Of a DNA stretch of 64,000 bases, positions 51,298 to 60,844 are shown piece after piece (positions within the stretch are counted from its first letter, which is position 1; the number at the start of each line of letters is the position of its first letter). The stretch comes from Antedon mediterranea (taxonomy: Eukaryota; Echinodermata; Crinoidea; Comatulida; Antedonidae). Both the position numbers and the translations under genes were made by a program. The stretch lies in NCBI RefSeq assembly GCF_964355755.1, contig NC_092673.1, positions 17,243,001 through 17,307,000 on the forward strand. The letters are read 5' to 3'. The notes beneath the pieces were generated by a model. It was not told the origin of the DNA. It was given only the letters and a program-made list of their open reading frames with translations, and ran no database searches.

Positions 51298-51792
51298 TAC
51301 AGTAGTAGAACCTTCATTTTACGTACGGTACGCGTGAGACCAAAAGACATACGTAAAACATGGGATTCGTAAAATCCAGGTTGACCTTAAATTGACCCCA
51401 AATACGTAGATTATAGCTAAAAAGGCTGCCATGTTTGCCTACAGTACTTGCACAGCATGCATGTGGTCACTAGCTAGGCCTTGCCTAGACTAATCTAGGC
51501 CAGGCTAGCAGGCCTAGCAAGATGTGAGGCCTAACTAGAAAAGTGCAGTATATACAGGCTGTGCGATGTTTAAATAAAAGTTTTAAAAATAAAATATCAA
51601 TGTTCTTGTATTTTCCATAATAAAAACAGTCAGTGCTGTAGGTGGAATGCACATGTGTAGCTGAGTTCCTCACACATCCATGGCTTTGTGCTTGTTGTTA
51701 AATTGCGCCCTCAATGTAAGAAAATGATGATGTCATCAGTCATTTTAAGCGTACATAAAATCCAGGGAACATAAAACAGAGGTTCTACTGTA
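51298..51792. mobile_element. MITE with ACAGTAGAACCT ends
   Basis: Left TACAGTAGTAGAACCTTCAT and right AACAGAGGTTCTACTGTA are inverted repeats with an extra TAG on the left. CATTTTACG and CGTACATAAAATCCAGGG continue the pairing loosely. CAGTAGAACC-type ends with TA at the edges resemble pogo/Tc1-mariner MITEs. No frame. Confidence 0.55.
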
Positions 51793-51997
51793 TATTTAAA
51801 TTTGATTTCTTTTAATTTAATTTATATTGTTACATGTTTATGTCTCGTCATATTTTTGTGAGGGTCCCTAATGGTCAGCTTCGGCTGGATGGACCACCCT
51901 CATAAAATATTGTTGAAATAAAAATAAATAAATAATGCATTTTATAAAACATATTTAATAGCAAACTATGGGTACATTCACTTCTACAAAAAATTAT

Positions 51998-52546
51998 TAA
52001 AGATGTATTGTCGCTTGAACACAAAAAAATGAAGGTCAAAATATTCTAAATTTAAATTGGCCATACCAAAGTAATATTAAAGTTATTCACTTTAAGTTGA
52101 AAATTTGAGCCAGAAACAAAAATTTTACGTAATTAACAGCTAAATTAATTTGATTACATTTCGTCTGGAAAATCGTCGCGAGCGAAAGTAAACAAAGATT
52201 TCAAACCTTGAGTATACATTTGCATGATGCTAATTAGGATTGTTTACAACTTTTCACGGTTGAGAAGATGGTGTTTTCACACAGATCGCGATGAAGTTTT
52301 ATGATTATGCATACAGAGGAGCCAAATAAGCGCGTTGCATGAGATATGTTTTGATCGAAAACTTTGACTTCCAGTCAAAGTTATTTTTTGAACCAAAAAA
52401 CATCTGTATTTCAGTTAAATGATTTTTTTTTCTACTAATTTTTGGTGAAAGTTAATAACTATTATGATACTTCAAAATGACCCACTTTTTTCGAAATCTT
52501 TTTTTTTTTTTTTGGAATTTGACAAAGGGACAATACAACTTTAAAT
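51998..52546. mobile_element. Diverged relative of MITE family A
   Basis: Starts TTAAAGATGTATTGTCGCTT and ends GGGACAATACAACTTTAAA, as in family A, but is longer (about 550 bp) with a different interior (GTCTGGAAAATCGTCGCGAG). A separate subfamily sharing only the ends. Confidence 0.65.
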
Positions 52547-52829
52547 TAGTTCACAAAGAAAGACCGAACCACAACAACAAACATCTACCAAGCGTTACTC
52601 AGCATGGTCTATTCTTTGCTGCGTAATAATCTATGCCTGGTAAATTAAGTAATTTATTTATGATATATATATGTTACATTTAATTAATATTTATTTTTTC
52701 TACTAGAAACAAGTTAAATAGATATATTATTAAACTATCCTTCGTGAAAACAAGTCAACAACAATCTATCTGCTATGCCAGGGCTAGGTAGTGCCATTGT
52801 TAACCCACTCACTATAGTTCATCCTCATT

Positions 52830-53110
52830 ATCACTTTGGTAATAGTAGTGTACAATGATTGACAGAGTATTGACATATTTCATTTTATTATCACTCTGTG
52901 TAAATATAACCTAAATGGTAATATTACAGAGAGTTATAAACTGCTGTGTTCTATTTATTATCTTTGTTTAACATTAGAATACAATGTTAATATTAAATCT
53001 ATGGTAAAGATTATCTGATAACAAATTGTATAACAGGAACTCAATAAAACAAAACAAACTAATCATTAATAACAATTTCTACCCTGGTTTTCTGTATAAG
53101 TGTTATAATG
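52830..53110. repeat. Dispersed repeat, copy of the 32-33 kb block
   Basis: TTATCACTTTGGTAATAGTA, AACTGCTGTGTTCTATTTAT, AAGATTATCTGATAACAAAT and GTTTTCTGTATAAGTGTTAT occur in the same order as in 32045-33240. Next to it, CCAGACCAGATCAAATGTGA is present twice (53209 and 53280). Confidence 0.65.
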
Positions 53111-53618
53111 AACTTGTTATCATATAAACTGTCTGACCAGAGCAATATGTAAAAAAATATATTTAGATTATAAAGATAATAAATGTTTGCTAAAGTCTTA
53201 TGACTGAACCAGACCAGATCAAATGTGAGATAACAAATTACCTACAGTCTTTAATATGACTATGTATAGTCCCCTGAACCAGACCAGATCAAATGTGAGA
53301 TAAACAAATTACCTATCAGAGGTCCCTGTAGCCCAACAGAAGATTAACCAAAAATGAAATTTCAAATAAAACCAATTTTGACAAATATAGTCAGGGCCGT
53401 ACACAGGATTTTATTTGGGTGGATGCTGATTAATATATTTTGGACCATTTTCATAATATTGATTGAAGACGATAAGACCCTATAAAATGTGGACCTTTTG
53501 CAATTGGGGGGGGGGATGTCATCCCCCCCCCCCCCCTGCGTACGACCCTGATAGTGACCCATGAAACCCAAAAAAGAGAGCACATCAACCAGATCTAACA
53601 TGGGATACCACATAAGAC

Positions 53619-56600
53619 TAATTCAATTCAATTCAATTCAATTCAATTCAAAATTCTTTAATCATCCCACACGGGGCAATTCAAATAAAAAGGTCTGGAT
53701 TAAAATGATCTTACAAAATATACAAAATATCACAATACACAGAACAAAAAAAAAAAAAAAAAGTCAAGTCAAGGTTCAAGAATTTAAGAGTCGAATAGCC
53801 ACTGGCAAAAAAGAATTCCTTTTCCGGTTTGTTCTACATGCCGGGCATCGAAAGCGACGCCCATGATTCATGAGCTCGAAATCACTGAACAAGGCATGGT
53901 TAATATTTTTTAGAATAGCTCTACTTTTTTCTAGAGTTTGCATGTCACAGAAAGAAGATAAGCTACGAAGTTGACAACCTATTAATTTAGAACTTAAGTT
54001 AACAATTCTTTGTAGTGAGTTTTTCTCTTTGACCCTAAGACTAAAAAACCAGCATATAAAGGAAAAAGTTAAAACGTTCTCAATAAAGGAATTATAAAAA
54101 ACCCTAAGAATTACTTTATCGACATTAAAATGGTTCAGCTTCCTTAACAGATAAAGTCTCTGGTGTCCTTTCTTTACTATTGCCTCTGTGTTTAATTCCC
54201 AGCCGAGATTGTCCTCAAATATAGTACCTAGGTATTTAAAGGAATGGACAATATCGACTGGTTCGTCATTTATAATGGATACCCGGGGGTTGCGTCCTTT
54301 CTCCTTCCTAAAATCTACAATCATCTCCTTGGTTTTGGTCACATTGAGTTCCAAGTAGGAGTTTCCACAAAATTGGATAAAATCATCTAAAGCGGAACCA
54401 TGGCCGTCCTGTGAATTTTGAAGGAGAGACAGCAAGACAGTGTCGTCAGCAAATTTAACAAGATGACTATTGTCCTGTTTGCTGCGACAGTCATCCGTGT
54501 ATATAATATACAGGAGAGGAGAGAGGACGCAACCCTGGGGGGATCCAATACTTGTCATACGTACATTCGATTGTCTTTGGTTAACTAAGACCCTCTGACA
54601 TCTGTTCGTAAGAAAACTTATAATCCATAATACAAAATCACGTTGAAAACCAAAATTCGAAATTAATTTGTTTGCTAAAATATAAGGGTGCATGGTATTG
54701 AAGGCAGAAGAGAAGTTGGCGAATAACATTCTGGCGTGAGATCGAGGCAGTTCAAGGTGCTTGTACAATGTGTTTAATAAAAAAAGCTTGGCATCCTCAA
54801 CACCTCTTCCAGACCTGTATGCAAACTGCAGTGGATCGAGTTTAGACTCTACAACAGACGTGATGTAGGTTTTAACTATCTTTTTAAAGATTTTCATAAC
54901 AAGAGATGTCAGCGCAATAGGGCGCAGATCATTCAGTTGTTTTATGACAGTCTGTTTAGGAATAGGTTTTATAATCGATTCTTTCCAAAGATTAGGAACT
55001 ACACACTGGTTTATAGAGGTCTGGAAGAGGTACCGAAGGACACCACTGAGCTGATCCGCACACGACTTTAATGTTCTGCCCTCAATACCATCGGGACCAG
55101 AACTCTTATTTACATTTATATTCCTGAGTAATGTTCTAACATGATCCTCAGAAATAATAATTTCATCTACATGCGGATCATTATTGCCAACAGTGTCGTC
55201 TTTTAAATTGTGTTTTTCAAACCTAGCAAAGAAGTCGTTTAATCTATCTGGCAATGCCTGGTCATCAATACCCTCTACATTTATTTTATTTCTTTGTGTT
55301 TTATCAGCTGTGTTTATAGACGCCATATGTTTAATTCCTTGCCAAGCACTACGAATACATCCACTACTAAACTTATTTTCAATTTTTCTCTTATACATGT
55401 CTTTAGCCTTACGGACAGCTACTTTAACTTCTTTATTTATTTGCTTATTATCATGAGTGGTGCCTTGGTAAAAAATCCGTTTTTTCTTATTTAATATGTC
55501 TTTCAACTCTTTCGTAACCCACGGCTTATTATTTGCAAAAACGACAACCTCTTTTTTCGGTATTACTGAATCAACACAATAATTTACATATGATGTTATA
55601 ACATCCGCCATTTCGTTTAGATTTGGTGACGACTCATAAAATACTTGCCAATCAGTGCATTCAAAACACCCTCTTAAACGTTCGATACTGTCCAAAGTCC
55701 ACAATTTAACAGTCTTGACTATTTTGTCCTTCCTCTGGATAACTGGGACATATTTTGGAATCAGATTCACACAATTGTGGTCCGACGCACCAAGCGGTGG
55801 TAATGCCACGGACCTATATGCGCTTGGAACTGTACCGTAGCATAAATCTATTGTTTTATCTTTACGAGTAGGGCAGGTTACATATTGGTGGTATATTCTG
55901 AGCACTTTACCAAGCTTGTGTTGGTTGAAATCGCCCAATATGAGCCTGGGTGCATCAGGTGACAATGTCTCCAACTTGTGCGTATTTTCAGACAAGATTT
56001 CAGCTGCTCGTGTAGAATTAGCCTTTGGGTGTATATACACAACTGTAACAAATAACTGTGGAAATTCCCGCGGACAATAGAATGGTCTCAGTGAAATTGT
56101 CAACAATTCAATATCAGGTGTACATTGCTTATCGCGAACAATAGTTATGTTGCACCATCGTTTGTTTACAAATAAGCATACACCACCGCCAATGTCTTTT
56201 CCGGATTGTTTTGTCCTATCTCCTCGAATTAGGGTGAATCCATCAATTTTGACACTTTCATTAAGGACATTTTCGCTCAACCACGTTTCTGTAAAACATA
56301 ATAGATTGGCTTCTCTAAAAACCCTATCATATCGAATATTTGTCCAAACCTCATCCATTTTATTTTTTAATGACCGAACGTTTGCCAAAACAATTGTTGG
56401 CAAGGGTAAGCGATATTTATTTTTCCTTATCCTCTGTCTTTCTCCTCCTTTCTTACCCCTCTTTCTTCTTTTATGTCTGCTATTATTGTCGTAGTTGTTT
56501 CCTTTGCTAATTATATCTAGGCTTAGGCGTGTTACATCTTGTATTGTGTCGCTCTTCGATCTAAGGCTTAGCAGCGCTTCCCTGCTGTAGACCAGTCTAC

Positions 56601-56790
56601 CGTGACCGATACCATCGACGCTAACACAAAAAACACAACATCGTATGAACAGTAAAAGTGACAAAACTCCACAAACCACGTAATTAGATCCACAATACAT
56701 TCTTACAAGTGTCAATCAACAAGATTACTCCAAAAAAGTTACTAATTTAACAAAAATCGAATTTAGATCACAACAAGAATCCAGCCTTAG
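53619..56790 (-). mobile_element. Rex1/CR1-like LINE, nearly full length
   Basis: Minus-strand element with one long endonuclease-RT frame and a 3' end made of a poly-A-like run (53744-53762 on +) and a (TTGAA)n tail (53619-53652). The 5' limit is uncertain; sequence to about 56790 may be its leader. The microsatellite tail is typical of CR1/Rex1-type LINEs primed at tailored targets. Confidence 0.85.
53776..56715 (-). CDS. LINE endonuclease-reverse transcriptase, 979 codons, motif A altered
   Basis: The frame is unbroken. Residues 1-30 are hydrophobic and 80-100 strongly basic. The APE-type endonuclease has ANVRSLKNK (Asn112), CFTETWL (Glu143), GDFN (261-264) and SDH (311-313). RT: PIALTSLVMKIFKK, QFAYRSGRGVED, the SSAFNT box, GSPQGCVLSPLLY and KFADDT. 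C-terminal KTKEMIVDFRK, FKYLGTIFEDNL and GHQRLYLLRKLNHFNV match the Rex1/Babar group as I remember it. In motif A the expected catalytic Asp before FSSAF is Asn (AAC at 54715-54717, residue 667), so the enzyme is probably inactive although the frame is intact. Confidence 0.85.
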   Translation of the reverse strand: MTLVRMYCGSNYVVCGVLSLLLFIRCCVFCVSVDGIGHGRLVYSREALLSLRSKSDTIQDVTRLSLDIISKGNNYDNNSRHKRRKRGKKGGERQRIRKNKYRLPLPTIVLANVRSLKNKMDEVWTNIRYDRVFREANLLCFTETWLSENVLNESVKIDGFTLIRGDRTKQSGKDIGGGVCLFVNKRWCNITIVRDKQCTPDIELLTISLRPFYCPREFPQLFVTVVYIHPKANSTRAAEILSENTHKLETLSPDAPRLILGDFNQHKLGKVLRIYHQYVTCPTRKDKTIDLCYGTVPSAYRSVALPPLGASDHNCVNLIPKYVPVIQRKDKIVKTVKLWTLDSIERLRGCFECTDWQVFYESSPNLNEMADVITSYVNYCVDSVIPKKEVVVFANNKPWVTKELKDILNKKKRIFYQGTTHDNKQINKEVKVAVRKAKDMYKRKIENKFSSGCIRSAWQGIKHMASINTADKTQRNKINVEGIDDQALPDRLNDFFARFEKHNLKDDTVGNNDPHVDEIIISEDHVRTLLRNINVNKSSGPDGIEGRTLKSCADQLSGVLRYLFQTSINQCVVPNLWKESIIKPIPKQTVIKQLNDLRPIALTSLVMKIFKKIVKTYITSVVESKLDPLQFAYRSGRGVEDAKLFLLNTLYKHLELPRSHARMLFANFSSAFNTMHPYILANKLISNFGFQRDFVLWIISFLTNRCQRVLVNQRQSNVRMTSIGSPQGCVLSPLLYIIYTDDCRSKQDNSHLVKFADDTVLLSLLQNSQDGHGSALDDFIQFCGNSYLELNVTKTKEMIVDFRKEKGRNPRVSIINDEPVDIVHSFKYLGTIFEDNLGWELNTEAIVKKGHQRLYLLRKLNHFNVDKVILRVFYNSFIENVLTFSFICWFFSLRVKEKNSLQRIVNLSSKLIGCQLRSLSSFCDMQTLEKSRAILKNINHALFSDFELMNHGRRFRCPACRTNRKRNSFLPVAIRLLNS

Positions 56791-57808
56791 ACATCGCCAC
56801 TGAGCAGCGCCAGGTATTCATTGTGAATACCTGTTTTAACACCCACTTAGCGTATGTGGACTTGTATCAGAATGGATGACACAATTGCAGTAAATGCATA
56901 ACTAAACAATTAGTTAATGATATGACTAGAAACCTACTTAAACAAATTAATTTCAAAAAAATAAAAGTTACAGTTATTTGGCAAATATAATTTGTTATAA
57001 ACTAGAAATCTAGTTAGTCAACAGCAAAGTAAAAGATTAGGTCTCTTTAGAATACAGTGTGTGGTATTATGTTTGGACACTAAGAAAACTAGAAAGACAC
57101 TCCGAGAGTGCATACCTCCGCCTACTGTGAAATTCTCCTACATAAGATTTCTCCGGTAAAAAAGAAATATATATATTATATTTGTGTGTGTCTAAATGCT
57201 GTTTGTGATTTAGGCTAATTTCACTACACTAGATGGCACGCTCGCTTCGCTCGCGTACCATCTAGGTCGTGCCCACAGATGGTTCTCGAATACACAGTAT
57301 TTCCAGCGAGAAAAAAATGGAGATTTCAAGTGTACGTACCGCAGGACTATAATACATTGTCGTTTACAGAAACGAATAAATATACACAATGATTTATGTA
57401 GTCAACCAAAATTAGCACCCTGGGAATTACTTCCGAGAGAGAGAGAGAAACAAAATGAGTCAAAATTTTTTATTTGGACTCATTTAAACAAACCCAATTT
57501 GTGTTTTGTATGTAACATTAAGGGTTGAGGGATGGGGGAAGAAGATAGGTACAAAGAGGAAACATTTTAAAATATATTCTTATCCACTCAGTAATGAAAT
57601 ATTGTTTTTAATGTGTTATAGGCCTATAAATAATATACCACTAAATACAGTAAAACATTTACGATTTGATACGGTACTTTGTTAAAACTCTCACTGTCAT
57701 AGTCGATTGAAATAGTAAAGTACATGTAACGATACACCACTACAACGTTTATATATTTTTAAATTATTAATTAATACAAACGTTGAGAAGCAACTGTCAG
57801 TAATAACG
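56790..57808. other. Intergenic DNA, no recognised feature
   Basis: AT-rich, with a short dyad CGCTCGCTTCGCTCGCG at 57240 and a GA run at 57436. No exon or RNA gene was recognised. Confidence 0.4.
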
Positions 57809-57908
57809 TTTATTTATTTGTATATTATATGTTTATAATCTAACAGTAGGGCCTACCCACACTCACAGTAATAAAGTTTATTTGTATATATTTTTATATT
57901 ACATCTAA

Positions 57909-58819
57909 AGCTCGAGTCCCACGATCGGGTTTTTTCTTCCGTCTTCCAAAGGGACTTGTATTGATTGATAGGACGTCAGGAGAAGAGTGTTGCAATCCCA
58001 CAGTCATTTCTTCACTTGGTCACTAATGACCTACTTTTTGAATAGAATGTCATAAGCTTGCAATTTAGGGACAATCTTTGTATATTGTAGGTATTCAAGG
58101 ATTGACCTTGTCAACCATTGTGTAAATACTTTCTCTGCTCTCTGCTTTGCTATTCTATTTATCATTTAGAATTCAATTGTGATATTGTATTCTTAATACA
58201 AATCAAAATGGATTTAGTGTTACTTTCGAAAGTTTTGATCATTTTGTATATGGTAAGAGAACTAAATAAACGCAAGCAGAAGAAAAAACGATTGCAAAAG
58301 AAACGCAGTGTGTGGGTGAAAACATGGATACAGCGGCAAAAATCCCATGGAGCATACCATGATTTAATAAAGGAACTGGAAGTAGAAGACATAGAAAAAT
58401 ATAATAATTTTATCTATAATTATATATAAATATATAATATATTATGACTTTTAATAACACTTTATAATCTTTGTATTCCATTCAACTCCTAACTAAAGTT
58501 ATTTCAGGTATCTATAATCAAAAGATATATAGTGAACTATATTATATCTCTCTGCTACAATATTCAGATGTTGATCCCTACCAAGCCAAATTCCTGCCCA
58601 TCTGATTGGCTATTGGTGTAAAAAACTGGTGTCAGTTTCGTTAATAATAGGACATGCACTAAAACTTATAAGTCACTATTTTCTCTCTTTTATACACAAG
58701 GGAGCAGTTAAAATAATAGATTTGACCCTAAAGGTGACTGGAAACAGGCACTTTCCATCAATCAATACAGTGTCCCTTTGGAAGACTGAAGAAAAAACCC
58801 GATCGTGGGACTCGAGCTT
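57909..58819 (+). mobile_element. Internally deleted Harbinger/PIF DNA transposon
   Basis: 911 bp with inverted repeats of about 48 bp: AGCTCGAGTCCCACGATCGG at the left and CCGATCGTGGGACTCGAGCT (58798 onward, followed by one extra T) at the right. TAA at 57906-57908 and 58820-58822 is a 3 bp target duplication, as expected for Harbinger. The unoccupied site CATCTAACAGTACC is present at 59079. It retains only the start of the transposase. Confidence 0.85.
58208..58429 (+). pseudogene. Harbinger transposase N-terminal fragment
   Basis: From ATG 58208: a hydrophobic start, a basic block (RELNKRKQKKKRLQKKR) and then VWVKTWIQRQKSHGAYHDLI and EDIEKYNNF, the N-terminal signature that HARBI1-like transposases carry ahead of the nuclease (family form W..PW...R..GAYH.L...L...D...Y..F). 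The frame stops nine codons after this block and the DDE nuclease is missing, so it is a deletion derivative. An upstream in-frame ATG exists at 58118. Confidence 0.82.
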
Positions 58820-59859
58820 TAACAGTACCAACACTCACAGTAAGAAATTTGCGATTCAAATTGCCATCAAAAGTGGTTAATACCTTAACAGTATTGTACA
58901 GCATTGCAATACTATTTATGTTTATTCTCCAAGGGGGCCCATAAATCTAAATCTATACCTCTATGGTTAAACCAAATAATTTGGAATGTTTATTTGTATA
59001 TTATATGTTTATAATCTAACAGTAGGGCCTACCCACACTCACAGTAATAAAGTTTATTTGTATATATTTTTATATTACATCTAACAGTACCAACACTCAC
59101 AGTAAGAAATTTGCGATTCAAATTGCGATCAAAAGTGGTTAATACCTTAACAGTATTGTACAGCATTGCAATACTATTTTTGTTTATTCTCCAAGGGGGC
59201 CCATAAATCTAAATCTATACCTCTATGGTTAAACCAAATAATTTGGAATGTTCCATTCATCACAAATCAATACATTTGTAAAAACGTATATTAAATGTAT
59301 CAAAATAGTATTTTTTAAAGAAAATCGGCCTGTCTTCAACATTATGATGCTGTACTCGAACTGTTCAACCGGTTTTCAGCTATTAAAAACAATTATCGTA
59401 GGAGGAGATAGGAAAATGCGAAGCCTCCTCGCATTTTTGTGGCGGGTATTTTTCAAGATGGACATCCATTAGACAGTGTATACCACGATCGGAAAACACC
59501 CCTATTTGGGGCAAATCGTTGAACCTAAATTCGTTTTAACCGTCAATAACTAATTATCTAACTTAATTTAATTAGTAAACAGGGTTACATCAGGTGGTTA
59601 AAATCAGTACCGAAAGTACGAACCAACTTTATATACCATCGAGTAAAAATTCTAGAAGTAAGGCGCGATTTACCGAATTTTGCCCTTACGTAAATTTATA
59701 TATAGAAGCATGTGTATGCGAGTTTGGTTTAATGGCTATGTAACAAGTCTTTCAATTAACAATAGCTTCAGTTGACTAACAATAGAACAGCAACGCGAAA
59801 ATCAAACGAGTGAATTTGAAAAGAAATAGGTTTTTTAAACTACTCGCATCAAAAAACGT

Positions 59860-60205
59860 TGTACAAAAATGAAGTTTTTTGGAAAAGTAGTTCTCGAGAA
59901 AATGCAATTTTAGTTTATTTGTTACTTTAAGACTGCTCGCCGGCTTTTGGAAAATTCTGTCCTATCTTTTAACACTAGCAGGTCTGAATAGTATACTAAA
60001 AAAGTGTTCCAGAATTGGGACCATGGTCCCAAATGGTCCCAACATTTAGTGGAATGGTCCTTGACCACATATCTATCCGTATATTCATTTTGGTAAAGAT
60101 CTTGTAATTACTTTTTGAGTAATCCTGCTAACAAACAAACAAACAGACAGACAAACAAACCCAGGCGATCGATTACATATACCTCCTTGGCGGAGGTAAA
60201 CAAGT
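59860..60205. repeat. Dispersed repeat, inverse of the 20.56-21.02 kb copy
   Basis: TTCTCGAGAAAATGCAATTT, GACTGCTCGCCGGCTTTTGG, TTTTTGAGTAATCCTGCTAA, an (AAAC)n/(AGAC) run and TACCTCCTTGGCGGAGGTAA, the reverse complement order of the copy in the foldback centre. The final CTCCTTGGCGGAG is a dyad. Confidence 0.75.
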
Positions 60206-60844
60206 TTTTATGGAAAATCTTTATAGCCTAAATACTTTTGGGGAATTAGAAGGTGATCCATGCAAACTACACAAGTTTAGAAGAAAATAAAATGCAAAGG
60301 CTTTGCCACTATGGCTATGTCGAAAAACACCCTTATGACATTTTCTTTAAAGAAATTTAATTTCTTAATTGTAGAAACAAACCCATTTTGAGTAAGAAAT
60401 AGAAAAATGTGAAACTAGAGAAATAAAAGAGGATAAATTATGTTTTTTAATAATTTTTCTGTATAAACATACCCAATGTTTGACAATTTTATAGCTAAAA
60501 CAATTTTTGTCAGATATTTTTCTTATGAAAAAAAGTACTGTAATTGTTCAGTAAGAGTTGATCAGGAATTGTGTTTCATTTCGGAATCCTTTTAGCCATG
60601 TTTGTTTTTGTACTTGAGAAAAATGTTATGCAGATTGTCAACAAGCTTAAAACATTGAGAAAAACAAGGGGCCTGATTATTATTAATGACCGTTGTTTGC
60701 CTGTTGCCCCTAGATACAGCCAAACAAATCCTATCAAAATCATTATCGTCAGTTTAATATTAACTTTGTATTTAAACAAAAGATAAAGTAAAAATCATCT
60801 GATTGTTTGAAACATGTATAAAGGTTATACAAATGTTTGGTTAT

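Larger units (their letters stand above)
51144..52800. mobile_element. Second copy of the 15.6-16.4 kb element, inverse and interrupted
   Basis: GAATATATAACAAGAATGAG and GCCCGCCCTCATGAGAGCGG match, reversed, the right end of the element at 15592-16434. TTTTATAAAACATATTTAAT (51950), TTAGTTCACAAAGAAAGACC (52553) and ACTATCCTTCGTGAAAACAA (52734) match its interior in order. Three pieces interrupt it: an element at 51298-51792, unrelated text to about 51945 and a MITE A relative at 51998-52546. Confidence 0.68.
57809..59250. repeat. Tandem duplication of about 270 bp, first copy split by Harbinger
   Basis: GTATATTATATGTTTATAAT, CTAACAGTAGGGCCTACCCA and ATATTACATCTAA occur at 57817-57908 and 58994-59086. 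AACAGTACCAACACTCACAG through GGTTAAACCAAATAATTTGG occurs at 58821-58986 and 59084-59250. Removing 57909-58819 plus one TAA makes the two units collinear. Confidence 0.88.

Noticed and set aside
55184-56494. Plus-strand frames of 60-115 codons
   Set aside because: Antisense shadows of the LINE coding frame.
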